From contig NZ_LT896716.1 of the NCBI RefSeq assembly GCF_900187405.1, positions 2,670,001-2,734,000 on the forward strand: DNA of 64,000 nucleotides, written 5' to 3'. The DNA comes from Geobacter sp. DSM 9736. GTDB taxonomy: Bacteria > Desulfobacterota > Desulfuromonadia > Geobacterales > Geobacteraceae. Made by a program: the position numbers and the translations under genes. Below, in pieces: positions 18,888 to 26,784 of the stretch (its first letter is position 1; every line of letters starts with the position of its first letter). The notes under the pieces are model-generated. The model did no database searches, had not been told where the DNA came from, and was given only the letters and a program-made list of their open reading frames with translations.

Positions 18888-19315
18888 AACTGGCTCACAT
18901 ACGCAGCTTGAGAAACCTGCGGTGCCGCTGCAATAGCTTTCTCCTTCTTCCATATATCGATAGCTTCGACCCAAGTATCACGAAGAATGGTCAGAATTCG
19001 GATTGCGTTTTCTAGAGGAACTGGAGAATTGTTAATGTTTGCTTCAAGGTATTGATCTATTACATAAATGTACAGTTGCTCGAGGCGTCGGCTTATCTCT
19101 CCACCAACCTCATGGTTCAGTGAGTTCATCAGCTCTCCTACGATAGCTTGCCCCTTGCTTATGAATCTCCCTTTCCCCGCTCTGTCACCCTTAGCCATCA
19201 TTTCCAATGCGATCTTGGAAAAATTCAATGCACCGTCGTAAAGCATCAACATTATTTTCTCAGGGCTAGAGGTACTAACCTGGGTATTCTGGTACTGATT
19301 GTAGGGCGTCTGCAT
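18884..19315 (-). CDS. fliS: Flagellin export chaperone FliS
   Basis: 143 residues. ATG 19315, with GGAGGAG upstream, is preferred to the TTG codon just before it. The start MQTPYNQYQNTQVSTSSPEKIMLMLYDG is cut here to its recognisable core, SPEKIMLMLYDGAL, which is diagnostic of FliS. FliS is a four-helix bundle that binds the C-terminal disordered region of flagellin in the cytoplasm, prevents premature polymerisation and delivers it to FlhA. It lies directly after fliD (49 bases) and before the FliT-like gene (4-base overlap). In CsrA-FliW systems FliS, flagellin and FliW compete for partners, and all are encoded here. Confidence 0.95.
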   Translation of the reverse strand: MQTPYNQYQNTQVSTSSPEKIMLMLYDGALNFSKIALEMMAKGDRAGKGRFISKGQAIVGELMNSLNHEVGGEISRRLEQLYIYVIDQYLEANINNSPVPLENAIRILTILRDTWVEAIDIWKKEKAIAAAPQVSQAAYVSQL

Positions 19316-19363
19316 CAATTTCTCCTCCAGCTGTCGCGGGTTTTCGGAACAACGTGTATATGC

Positions 19364-20806
19364 CTACTGCCTGTAAAGAATGTTTAGAAGGCTACTCCCC
19401 TGACCCTGCAAGTTGCTAACCAATTTTTCAAGGGCGGAAAATTGCTTCTTCAAATTATCCTCTTTTTGCACCATTCTTAGCTCCATTGCATCTATTTGGT
19501 CGTTGATATTTTTAATGGTATCGTTCAAGCCGCGTATTCGGGTTGAAATGAGACCGTTTGCCGTAGAGGTTGGCCCCTCATAAGCATGCGTTAAATTATC
19601 AATAACAAGTTTATACTGTTCCGCCACACCATATTCACTTGTTTGAAGACCGCTGACACCCCCGTTTTGGGTAAACAGCTTAACAACATCATCAAAGTTG
19701 GAATTCAAAGCTGATGATAGTTGAGTAGAATCCAAGGTGAGAGTTCCATCAACATAGTTTGTCTTGATGCCTATCTCCGCCAGAATAGAATATTTTCCAG
19801 TGATACCGGAAACAGGTGTAGTCAAAATATTCTGGAGTTTATCTTTTATAGTTCTAAGCGTAGAGTCTCCAGAAAGTACGCCACCTTTTTTTGTTGACGC
19901 GTTATAATCTGTTTGCTTGTCAATTTGTGACATTATGCTGTTATATGAACCGATAAATTCGTTTATTTTTTTTGTTACTCCTGCGATATCGTTACCAATT
20001 GAAATATTGGTTGTGGCACCCCCTTCTTTTAGGAGCGTAAAAGTTACACCCGGTATGACATCACTGATAGTGTTGGAAGTTTTTGTAATAGCTACACCAT
20101 CAACTGAGAAGACAGCAGCGCTCCCTGCCTGATAAGTAGGTCCAGCTTTGATAAAAGATGGATTGACATAAGCTGGACCGTTCGGAGCGACGGGTACTGT
20201 TGTCAGTCCTGAGAAATCTACGGCATAATTGCCAGTATCTTTCCCAGTAATTACAAGCCTATACGGGCTGCTTGTGCCGTCATTAAGAACCGATGCTGTT
20301 ACGTTAGCTCCAGAAGAATTTATGGCCGCCGCGATTCCACTCAGGGAATTCTGTCCTTCTGCAATAGTTACATTTACAGGCAATGCCCCACCGGTAATGA
20401 CTATAGTCCCGGTATTCAAATTCAAGTCGGTTGCACTGTCATAACCGGTCTTTCCGTTAATGGGAGTATTGTCTGAAACCTGCCGCTCTGACTTCGCAAG
20501 GGTCGTCACTACTATGTCATGAGCACCTGTGGCCGCCGTACTTGCTGCAGTCGCCGTCAATACAGTGCCGTCTCCGACAGAGGAGGTTTTTCCAATGAAA
20601 CTCGTGGGAGTATTCATCCCGGCAACAATAGATTTAAAAGAACTCAACAAACTGTTGATTGTGGTGAAGGCGTCAACCTGCCCTTGGACCTTATCCCGCT
20701 TGCTGGCAAGAATCTGTTGCGGCCGGCGCTCCAGCTTCATCAGTTGAGAAATTAGCGTTGTAGTATCGATCCCAGTTGCAAGTCCACCTATGGATAGATC
20801 TGCCAT
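19364..20806 (-). CDS. fliD: Flagellar filament cap protein FliD (HAP2)
   Basis: 480 residues from ATG 20806, with AGGAGG upstream. The N terminus (LSIGGLATGIDTTTLISQLM) and the following KRDKVQGQVDAFTTINSLL are the conserved D0/D1 region; the C terminus has KLFTQNGGVSGL, TRIRGLNDTIKNINDQID and the coiled coil EDNLKKQFSALEKLVSNLQ. FliD forms the cap at the filament tip under which exported flagellin folds, and in many bacteria also meets surfaces. The middle is Gly/Thr/Ser-rich and variable, as usual. A likely sigma-54 site lies just upstream, and the terminator of the upstream flagellin gene separates the two units. Confidence 0.95.
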   Translation of the reverse strand: MADLSIGGLATGIDTTTLISQLMKLERRPQQILASKRDKVQGQVDAFTTINSLLSSFKSIVAGMNTPTSFIGKTSSVGDGTVLTATAASTAATGAHDIVVTTLAKSERQVSDNTPINGKTGYDSATDLNLNTGTIVITGGALPVNVTIAEGQNSLSGIAAAINSSGANVTASVLNDGTSSPYRLVITGKDTGNYAVDFSGLTTVPVAPNGPAYVNPSFIKAGPTYQAGSAAVFSVDGVAITKTSNTISDVIPGVTFTLLKEGGATTNISIGNDIAGVTKKINEFIGSYNSIMSQIDKQTDYNASTKKGGVLSGDSTLRTIKDKLQNILTTPVSGITGKYSILAEIGIKTNYVDGTLTLDSTQLSSALNSNFDDVVKLFTQNGGVSGLQTSEYGVAEQYKLVIDNLTHAYEGPTSTANGLISTRIRGLNDTIKNINDQIDAMELRMVQKEDNLKKQFSALEKLVSNLQGQGSSLLNILYRQ

Positions 20807-20830
20807 GACGTTTCCTCCTTTTGCCGTTTA

Positions 20831-20846
20831 AGCAAGAATTGCTCCA
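20831..20846 (-). promoter_or_regulatory. fliD: Candidate sigma-54 promoter for fliD operon
   Basis: On the - strand the sequence is TGGAGCAATTCTTGCT: GG-N10-GC with a good TTGCT half but an imperfect -24 box (TGGAGC for TGGCAC). It is 24 bases before the fliD start, so the leader would be short, with the ribosome binding site at its beginning. Confidence 0.5.
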
Positions 20847-20882
20847 GTCAAGTTTCGTACTAATCTAAAGTCATTCAAAGCA

Positions 20883-20914
20883 AAAAGGGGAAGGCAGCAA
20901 AGCCTTCCCCTTTT
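20883..20914 (-). terminator. Terminator after flagellin gene 1
   Basis: A perfect 13-base-pair inverted repeat, AAAAGGGGAAGGC with its complement, around a 6-base loop. Read on the - strand it ends in a run of T and lies 19 bases after the flagellin stop. Its A/T ends make it usable from both directions. Confidence 0.9.
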
Positions 20915-20932
20915 CAAGACAACTTCCAACTA

Positions 20933-21766
20933 CTACCTGAGGAGCGACAATGCTGCCTGCGGCGTCTGGTTTGCCTGTGACAGAATTGCGGTGCCGGCCT
21001 GGGTGAGGATCTGGGCCCGTGTCATCGCAGCCGTCTCGGAAGCAACGTCTACGTCACGGATGCGAGACTCCGCTGCGCTCAGATTCTCGACCGATACCTG
21101 CAGGTTGTTGATCGTTGACTGCAGGCGGTTCTGAACTGCACCCAGCGTACCACGGATGTTGTTGACGCTGGTTATCGCTGAGTCGATGGATGAAAGAGCT
21201 GCTGAAGCAGCGGCGGTGGTTGACCCAGAAACGCTGGCAGTGCCGACACCAATACTGGAAGCACCCGCAGCATTTATGGTCACGGCAATAGTGTCGTTTG
21301 TAGTTGCACCCGCCCCGACCTGGAAGGAAACGGCAGTGCCACCCGTAGCTGTAAAGAGGCTGGTGCCGTTGAACTGGGTCGCGCTGGCGATACGGTCGAT
21401 CTCGTTCTTCAGCTGATTAAACTCGTTGTTGATGTAGCTCCTCTGGTCAGAACTGACGGTTCCGGTTGCTGCCTGGGTAGCGAGCTCACGCATCCTTACG
21501 AGAATGTTGCTCACCTCATTCAACGCACCTTCAGCGGTCTGTACGAGAGAGACGCCGTCGTTCGCATTGCGCACCGCCTGGTTCATGGAGCGGATCTGCG
21601 AACGCATCCCTTCCGAGATGGCAAGTCCGGCGGCATCGTCGGCGGCGCTATTGATCCGGAGACCTGAAGACAGCCGCTGTAGCGATTTCGAGAGTTGGCT
21701 CTGGGTGATGGTCAGGTTTCGCTGTGCATTGAGTGACGGGATGTTAGTGTTAACTGTAAGTGCCAT
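20933..21766 (-). CDS. fliC: Flagellin, copy 1
   Basis: 277 residues, a short flagellin with little more than the D0 and D1 domains. N-terminal MALTVNTNIPSLNAQRNL and LSSGLRINSAADDAAGLAI, and C-terminal SRIRDVDVASETAAMTRAQ and GTAILSQANQTPQAALSLLR, are the conserved filament core. The central region is small and rich in Ala, Ser, Thr and Gly, giving possible O-glycosylation sites. It differs from copy 2 at only three residues. The gene has its own sigma-28-type promoter, a leader of about 130 bases with a CsrA-type hairpin, a good ribosome binding site (GGAGG 9 bases before ATG) and its own terminator, so it is monocistronic. Confidence 0.96.
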   Translation of the reverse strand: MALTVNTNIPSLNAQRNLTITQSQLSKSLQRLSSGLRINSAADDAAGLAISEGMRSQIRSMNQAVRNANDGVSLVQTAEGALNEVSNILVRMRELATQAATGTVSSDQRSYINNEFNQLKNEIDRIASATQFNGTSLFTATGGTAVSFQVGAGATTNDTIAVTINAAGASSIGVGTASVSGSTTAAASAALSSIDSAITSVNNIRGTLGAVQNRLQSTINNLQVSVENLSAAESRIRDVDVASETAAMTRAQILTQAGTAILSQANQTPQAALSLLR

Positions 21767-21791
21767 GATCTGATTCCTCCGTGAGTTGTTA

Positions 21792-21809
21792 CAGGGCTTC
21801 CTTACCCTG
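21792..21809 (-). promoter_or_regulatory. CsrA-type hairpin in flagellin 1 leader
   Basis: On the - strand CAGGG-TAAGGAAG-CCCTG forms a five-base-pair stem with GGA in the loop, 25 bases before the flagellin start. A second GGA is in the ribosome binding site (ACGGAGGA, 21774-21781). Such paired sites are the known CsrA target in the Bacillus flagellin leader. CsrA and FliW are encoded about 2 kb upstream. Binding itself is inferred. Confidence 0.65.
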
Positions 21810-21902
21810 CATGTTGATTGCTACTTCCGCGGGTTTGGCATGAAAGGTTTCGCGCCTCCTTTCTTCCACGTGTGGTTGAGCCAAGTCTCCACGTTAAGGT
21901 AC

Positions 21903-21930
21903 GTATCGGCCGGAATGATCTCATACTTAA
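21903..21930 (-). promoter_or_regulatory. Sigma-28 promoter of flagellin 1
   Basis: On the - strand TTAAGTAT, 12 bases, GCCGATAC. Matches to TAAAGTTT and GCCGATAA are 6 of 8 and 7 of 8. The leader to the ATG would be about 130 bases. The other flagellin has the same arrangement. Confidence 0.8.
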
Positions 21931-22016
21931 GGACATTTTCGGGGCAGCTCTGTAGACTCTTTACCCTGAGAATTGTCCTCATCCTCTACTTAATCGAATC
22001 AAAAGCCGTCCCCCGT

Positions 22017-22044
22017 AAAAAAAGGGGGAAGCTAAGCCTCCCCC
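22017..22044 (-). terminator. Terminator after flagellin gene 2
   Basis: On the - strand GGGGGAGGC, loop TTA, GCTTCCCCC (nine pairs, one G-T), followed by seven T. It lies 26 bases after the stop of flagellin 2 and upstream of the flagellin 1 promoter. Confidence 0.9.
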
Positions 22045-22070
22045 TCGTTATGGATTAGAGCACCGTACTT

Positions 22071-22904
22071 CTACCTGAGGAGCGACAATGCTGCCTGCGG
22101 CGTCTGGTTTGCCTGTGACAGAATTGCGGTGCCGGCCTGAGTGAGGATCTGGGCCCGTGTCATCGCAGCCGTCTCGGAAGCAACGTCTACGTCACGGATG
22201 CGAGACTCCGCTGCGCTCAGATTCTCGACCGATACCTGCAGGTTGTTGATCGTTGACTGCAGGCGGTTCTGAACTGCACCCAGCGTACCACGGATGTTGT
22301 TGACGCTGGTTATCGCTGAGTCGATGGATGAAAGAGCTGCTGAAGCAGCGGCGGTGGTTGACCCAGAAACGCTGGCAGTGCCGACACCAATACTGGAAGC
22401 ACCCGCAGCATTTATGGTCACGGCAATAGTGTCGTTTGTAGTTGCACCCGGACCGACCTGGAACGAAACGGCGGTGCCACCCGTAGTCGTAAAGAGGCTG
22501 GTGCCGTTGAACTGGGTCGCGCTGGCGATACGGTCGATTTCGTTCTTCAGCTGGGTAAATTCGTTGTTGATGTAGCTCCTCTGGTCAGAACTGACGGTTC
22601 CGGTTGCTGCCTGGGTAGCGAGCTCACGCATCCTTACGAGAATGTTGCTCACCTCATTCAACGCACCTTCAGCGGTCTGTACGAGAGAGACGCCGTCGTT
22701 CGCATTGCGCACCGCCTGGTTCATGGAGCGGATCTGCGAACGCATCCCTTCCGAGATGGCAAGTCCGGCGGCATCGTCGGCGGCGCTATTGATCCGGAGA
22801 CCGGAAGACAGCCGCTGTAGCGATTTCGAGAGTTGGCTCTGGGTGATGGTCAGATTTCGCTGTGCATTGAGTGACGGGATGTTGGTGTTAACGGTAAGTG
22901 CCAT
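22071..22904 (-). CDS. fliC: Flagellin, copy 2
   Basis: 277 residues, same length as copy 1 and identical except for three residues in the middle: EFTQLKN for EFNQLKN, FTTTGG for FTATGG, and VGPGATTN for VGAGATTN. The identity extends through most of the DNA of the coding region but not through the flanks, which suggests gene conversion or a recent duplication. All conserved D0/D1 sequences are intact, so both copies should assemble. It has its own sigma-28-type promoter, a leader with a CsrA-type hairpin, and a terminator. It is transcribed toward copy 1 and lies 241 bases downstream of fliW. Confidence 0.96.
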   Translation of the reverse strand: MALTVNTNIPSLNAQRNLTITQSQLSKSLQRLSSGLRINSAADDAAGLAISEGMRSQIRSMNQAVRNANDGVSLVQTAEGALNEVSNILVRMRELATQAATGTVSSDQRSYINNEFTQLKNEIDRIASATQFNGTSLFTTTGGTAVSFQVGPGATTNDTIAVTINAAGASSIGVGTASVSGSTTAAASAALSSIDSAITSVNNIRGTLGAVQNRLQSTINNLQVSVENLSAAESRIRDVDVASETAAMTRAQILTQAGTAILSQANQTPQAALSLLR

Positions 22905-22931
22905 GGTGAATTCCTCCGTGATGTTTTTTTA

Positions 22932-22949
22932 CAGGGTGTCCTTACCCTG
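22932..22949 (-). promoter_or_regulatory. CsrA-type hairpin in flagellin 2 leader
   Basis: On the - strand CAGGGT-AAGGAC-ACCCTG: six pairs with AGGA in a six-base loop, almost the ideal CsrA site (ACANGGANGU form in a hairpin). It is 27 bases before the ATG, with another GGA in the ribosome binding site (22912-22917). Confidence 0.7.
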
Positions 22950-23051
22950 CGTTATAACTACTGCTCGATTTTGGTCTGGTCGGTCCCGCTAAATTTCTGC
23001 GCCTCCTTTCTTCCATGTGTGGCAAGAGTCAGGCTGCCGACGTTAAGGTCC

Positions 23052-23079
23052 GTATCGGAACTTTTCCAGCGCAACTTGA
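23052..23079 (-). promoter_or_regulatory. Sigma-28 promoter of flagellin 2
   Basis: On the - strand TCAAGTTG, 12 bases, TCCGATAC; 6 of 8 matches in each box, with the same spacer as the flagellin 1 promoter. The leader would be about 140 bases. It sits directly below the terminator that ends the fliW transcript. Confidence 0.72.
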
Positions 23080-23091
23080 GAAAAAAAACAA

Positions 23092-23124
23092 AAAAACCTC
23101 CGTCCCTAGTGGGAGGAGGTTTTT
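23092..23124 (-). terminator. Terminator after fliW
   Basis: Inverted repeat AAAAACCTCC with GGAGGTTTTT, plus an inner stem TCCC/GGGA around loop TAGT and a one-base bulge. It ends in T on the - strand and lies 22 bases after the fliW stop, closing the long flhA-to-fliW unit. Confidence 0.88.
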
Positions 23125-23146
23125 CACAGCCTTCATGGCACCTTTA

Positions 23147-23635
23147 TCATGCCGCCGAAACAGCCTCCATAGTTTTCCCCCTAGCAGCTATCTGTTCTGC
23201 TGCTTCCAGACCTGATCTGTAAAAAAGCGGGTGACGTGTGCTGTAATTTATCCCGTCAAGGACTATCTGCTTTGCCACCATCTTATCAGGATTGAGGGCT
23301 ATGGGGCCCTGCAGATTCACTGTTATATCCGCAGGATCTGCTGCCATGGTTACCACCGCCAGCAGCAATAACTCCCCACCTTCATGAACCTCCAGGGCAG
23401 CCAACTCTTCAGCAGTAAGCTTCACACAGTAACCCTGGTTGAAATCAGAAGGATCGACAACCACAAATGCCAAATCAGGATTGTCCACAGCCTGAAACCA
23501 GCAGAAAGGTCCCATGTTCGGTGGAGTCAGTATGATGAAATTAGTTTCTCCGAACCCGAGCACCCCCTCCGGCATGCGGATAAGCTTGCTGTCATCTATA
23601 TCAAGTTCTCCGAAACGTGTCGTCTTTACCCGCAC
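23147..23635 (-). CDS. fliW: Flagellar assembly factor FliW
   Basis: 162 residues from GTG 23635, with AAAGGAG upstream. Conserved parts: TRFGELDID at the start, MPEGVLGFGE, FCWFQAVDNPDLAFVVVDP, and LNPDKMVAKQIVL toward the end. FliW binds CsrA and relieves its block on flagellin translation; free flagellin titrates FliW. The gene is 3 bases after csrA and ends with a strong terminator before the flagellin genes, the classic csrA-fliW-flagellin order. Confidence 0.95.
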   Translation of the reverse strand: MRVKTTRFGELDIDDSKLIRMPEGVLGFGETNFIILTPPNMGPFCWFQAVDNPDLAFVVVDPSDFNQGYCVKLTAEELAALEVHEGGELLLLAVVTMAADPADITVNLQGPIALNPDKMVAKQIVLDGINYSTRHPLFYRSGLEAAEQIAARGKTMEAVSAA

Positions 23636-23638
23636 GAG

Positions 23639-23878
23639 TTACTCCTTTTTCTTGGTTCCTATGGCACTCACTGCTTTTTCAAGGTCCGCTAGGTTCCACG
23701 CAGCTGCGTTGCGATTTTCCTCCTGCACCTTCTGATAAATCTCTTCCCTCAGAATGCGCATTTCCTGCGGAGCTTCGATTCCCAGCCTGACTTGGCCCCC
23801 TTTGACTTCTACAACCCTAACAATAATTCGATCCCCAATAGCGATCGACTCACCAAGTTTTCTCGTCAGAATAAGCAT
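23639..23878 (-). CDS. csrA: Carbon storage / translation regulator CsrA
   Basis: 79 residues. MLILTRKLGESIAIGDRIIVRVVEV is recognisable from its first residues (MLILTRKLGESIAIGD), and VRLGIEAPQEMRILREEIY is the conserved RNA-binding strand and linker. CsrA is a dimeric RNA-binding protein that recognises GGA in hairpin loops and at ribosome binding sites. It is somewhat longer than the 61-residue enterobacterial form, with an extra C-terminal tail, as in other FliW-controlled CsrA proteins. Coupled to fliW; likely targets are the two flagellin leaders nearby. Confidence 0.96.
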   Translation of the reverse strand: MLILTRKLGESIAIGDRIIVRVVEVKGGQVRLGIEAPQEMRILREEIYQKVQEENRNAAAWNLADLEKAVSAIGTKKKE

Positions 23879-23911
23879 GGACGCGCCCTCCCTGGCGCCA
23901 AAAAAGCTTTA

Positions 23912-24808
23912 CTACCTTAGGTAATCGAGAAGTGAAACTTGAGATATCTTTGCAGAAGCAGCAATGGCAGCTTCGAATGCAGTCTGTTGCTTTGTGAGAT
24001 CACTCATCACTTGCATATAATCAACATCCTGCTTGTCCGACATGATTTTCGTAAGGCTGAACTTCATGTCGTCAATTACCTTACGTGCACTTTCAAATCT
24101 GTTTATGCGTGCTCCAGCATCTGTCCGAGACGCCAGAATCTGTTCAAGCGAACTTGTTAAATTCGGCAGTTCAGCTCTGGCTGCAGTGGTATTGTTTGCA
24201 TTCAGAGCGGTTATAATATTGTCGACAGCACCTATGACGTCGGTCCCGGTACTGCCGGGAGGTGTACCTCCCCGCAGTAGATTACCTCCCGAATAATTTA
24301 TTGGAACAAAAGCACCTCTATCTATCTCAAGCTCGACATTATCGTCAGTTCCCCCAAAATTGCCCGCGGCATCAAAGGGGGGTGTATCATTCATAAACCC
24401 GCCAAAGATGTACCTCCCATTCAGCTGCGTGTTTCCGAGCAGAACCAACTGCTCCTTAAGCTGTGTCATCTCTTTGACCGTAGCGGCTCTGGAAGCATCA
24501 TTGTTTGTACCGTTGGATATCGCGATTGTGAGTTCTTTGACACGGGAAATCACATTACCCATTTCCGACATGGCCCCTTCGGCCATTGTGAGCCAAGACA
24601 CACCATTGCTGATGTTGCGGTCATACTGTTCACCGGCGGAGATGAGTCCCTTCATATAGAGTATCTGCTGAGCACTGACGGGATCATCCCCGGGAGCACT
24701 AACCTTCTGTCCGGTAGAAGCATACTGCTCCAACTTTTCCGTTCGTTGCCTGATGACCTGAAGACTGTTAAGCACCATATTGGCGGTGGTATTCTGGGTT
24801 ACACGCAT
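23912..24808 (-). CDS. flgL: Hook-filament junction protein FlgL (HAP3)
   Basis: 298 residues from ATG 24808. It begins MRVTQNTTANMVLNSLQ, typical of FlgL, with KVSAPGDDPVSAQQILYMK in the N-terminal helix, LNGRYIFGG in the middle, and a C-terminal flagellin-like helix ending FEAAIAASAKISQVSLLDYLR (shortened here to ISQVSLLDYLR). FlgL joins FlgK to the first flagellin ring. The gene starts 8 bases after flgK and precedes csrA by 33 bases, so it probably belongs to the same transcript. Confidence 0.95.
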   Translation of the reverse strand: MRVTQNTTANMVLNSLQVIRQRTEKLEQYASTGQKVSAPGDDPVSAQQILYMKGLISAGEQYDRNISNGVSWLTMAEGAMSEMGNVISRVKELTIAISNGTNNDASRAATVKEMTQLKEQLVLLGNTQLNGRYIFGGFMNDTPPFDAAGNFGGTDDNVELEIDRGAFVPINYSGGNLLRGGTPPGSTGTDVIGAVDNIITALNANNTTAARAELPNLTSSLEQILASRTDAGARINRFESARKVIDDMKFSLTKIMSDKQDVDYMQVMSDLTKQQTAFEAAIAASAKISQVSLLDYLR

Positions 24809-24816
24809 GGCTCCTC

Positions 24817-26250
24817 CTATCGAACAAGACCAAGTACCGTATCCATCATCTCGGCACCGGTGTTAATAACCTTGGCTGCACCTTCGAACGCTTTTTGGTA
24901 TTTGATCAGATTTGCCAATTCCTCATCAAGGGAGACCCCCGAGTTCGATTCCCTCTGGTTCTCAAGCTGCTTCAGAATTCCAGCGCTCAAGTCCGCTCCG
25001 CGTTTCGCTTCCTGCACCGCCACACCTACTTTACCCACCAATGAATTGTAGAAGCCGGACAATGTCATAGTCCCTGCAGACATTGGCAATAATTTATCGT
25101 AGAGGCTTGCGATATTCTTCCCGTTTTTGTTGTTGCCCGTCCCTCCCAATGCAGGATCGGCATCTGCGGCAGCTATATCGTTCGCACTCGCAATGCCGAG
25201 GGAAATGCCCCCAGGGCCGCTGTAGCCGGCAGGAAAAGCCGCAGAGCTGAAAAAATCCAGACCGGTGGATCCGTTGAGTCCAAAACCGGTAGAATGTAAA
25301 GTGTTCACTTCGTTGGAAAGTGTAAAAGCGAGTTCATCAAGGTCATTTAGGAAGCCATTTACAAGGGTATCTCGTACATGCAGCACCCCTCCCATCTCCC
25401 CAAGGCTGTTGTTCGCGCCACCGACCACGGAAGTGATGTTGACCGCTGTACTGCCGCCCGGAGACGTAGCATGAATGTCGTAGAAGCTTCCATTGAGTGG
25501 ATTAGGAACAAGAGAGAATACGGCGGCTTTGTTCCCATCCACCAGCGGCTGCCCTGAAACAAGACTGACATTTATCGTCCCATCCGTCTGCTCGAGATAA
25601 TTCACTCCTATCTTCTGGGCTAGTTCACGTATAAGTAAATCTCTTCTGTCGCGCAACTCGTTCGCGGAGCCACTTGAAAGTTCTATCTGTTTGATCTGGT
25701 CGTTCAGAGAAGCTACCTGCGTCAGCTTGTCGTTAATGTCCGATGTAAGTCCTTCTAGAGTCTGGTTTGCATCACGCTTAACATCACTGAGATAATTATT
25801 CAGACGGTGAAAATCTTCTACCACCTGCTGTGCCTGAGACAAGACAGCCTGCCGTTCAGGCTGCCCTTGCGGATTCGCCGTCAGATCCTGCCAACTTTTG
25901 AAGAACTTTTGCAGAGATATTCCTAGTCCGTCTGCAGATAGATCGTTGAACAGTTGCTCTACTCTGGTCATGGAAGATAGTTGTGTCTGGTTCTTCCCGA
26001 AAGTTGAATTTTCTGATTTTAGCTGTCGCTGTAGGAAATCATCATACGCTCTGCGCACCTCTGCAACATTCACCCCGCTTCCGAGAGGAAAACCTCGTTC
26101 CAGTGAAACCGGTGCCGTCTCTAGGACAGTCGTCTGGCGAGAGTATCCTGCGGTATTGACGTTTGTGATATTTTCGCTGGTGACTTCGAGGGCGAGCCGC
26201 TGGGCATTGAGTGCGGTCTTTCCAATATCGAGAATGCTGAGAATACTCAT
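24817..26250 (-). CDS. flgK: Hook-filament junction protein FlgK (HAP1)
   Basis: 477 residues from ATG 26250. Conserved N terminus: GKTALNAQRLALEVTSENI, NTAGYSRQ, LGSGVNV. The middle has ELRDRRDLLIRELAQ and the C terminus SGVSLDEELANLIKYQ and FEGAAKVI, as in all FlgK proteins. It forms the first ring of the hook-filament junction. The gene follows flgN (its chaperone) with the stop and start adjoining, and precedes flgL, a normal flgNKL order. The length is on the short side of the family because the central domain is compact. Confidence 0.95.
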   Translation of the reverse strand: MSILSILDIGKTALNAQRLALEVTSENITNVNTAGYSRQTTVLETAPVSLERGFPLGSGVNVAEVRRAYDDFLQRQLKSENSTFGKNQTQLSSMTRVEQLFNDLSADGLGISLQKFFKSWQDLTANPQGQPERQAVLSQAQQVVEDFHRLNNYLSDVKRDANQTLEGLTSDINDKLTQVASLNDQIKQIELSSGSANELRDRRDLLIRELAQKIGVNYLEQTDGTINVSLVSGQPLVDGNKAAVFSLVPNPLNGSFYDIHATSPGGSTAVNITSVVGGANNSLGEMGGVLHVRDTLVNGFLNDLDELAFTLSNEVNTLHSTGFGLNGSTGLDFFSSAAFPAGYSGPGGISLGIASANDIAAADADPALGGTGNNKNGKNIASLYDKLLPMSAGTMTLSGFYNSLVGKVGVAVQEAKRGADLSAGILKQLENQRESNSGVSLDEELANLIKYQKAFEGAAKVINTGAEMMDTVLGLVR

Positions 26251-26748
26251 TCATATCTCCTTGCGAATGATGCGGGCATTGGCAGTTGCCCCAACCATCT
26301 GACCGCCAAAGCCGTAAGTTGCACTCCGGCTAAAGAGGTTCCTGAAGAACTCAAGAGAACGAGAGACGCTATTGAATGCACCCTGCAGAAGTTCACGGTT
26401 CCGCGCTACAGTTGAATCAAGATTTTCCTTCAGCTCCAAAATCTTGCGCTGCAGAGCTTGCAGAGACTCACGATGCCCCGACGGTAGCTTTTCCAAGATA
26501 ACCGACAGCGATGTACTGTCAGTTATCTGCAGCTCTTCCCCCACTTGACGGATGAGCTGGCGGCAAGTGTTGGATGAAGTTTCAAGCTTCACGAACAGCT
26601 CCTTCTTCTTTTCTCCTATATCTTCGAGCCGCTCAAGGTCGAGTCCCGCTATGGAAGCTTCCTCCAGTTCAAGAAGCCGGATAAGCTCTTCTATCATTCC
26701 TCGCTGTGCCGATAGCTCGGCTACAAGATTAGGTGTTGTTGCACTCAT
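26251..26748 (-). CDS. flgN: FlgN-family chaperone for FlgK/FlgL
   Basis: 165 residues from ATG 26748, with AGGAGGAAGC upstream. Mostly one long helical bundle (EELIRLLELEEASIAGLDLE, KKKELFVKLE, LQRKILELKENLDSTVARN). A C-terminal segment, SRSATYGFGGQ, is a typical FlgN ending. FlgN binds FlgK and FlgL in the cytoplasm and carries them to the export gate. The start is only 36 bases from the flgJ stop; the slot between flgJ and flgN, where flgM lies in related genomes, is empty. Confidence 0.88.
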   Translation of the reverse strand: MSATTPNLVAELSAQRGMIEELIRLLELEEASIAGLDLERLEDIGEKKKELFVKLETSSNTCRQLIRQVGEELQITDSTSLSVILEKLPSGHRESLQALQRKILELKENLDSTVARNRELLQGAFNSVSRSLEFFRNLFSRSATYGFGGQMVGATANARIIRKEI

Positions 26749-26784
26749 GCTTCCTCCTCGCGGGTTTCACCTCTGACCTGCCTG

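Noticed and set aside
18888-18974. Longer start for the FliT-like protein
   Set aside because: It would overlap fliS by about 90 bases; GTG 18887 gives the usual 4-base overlap.
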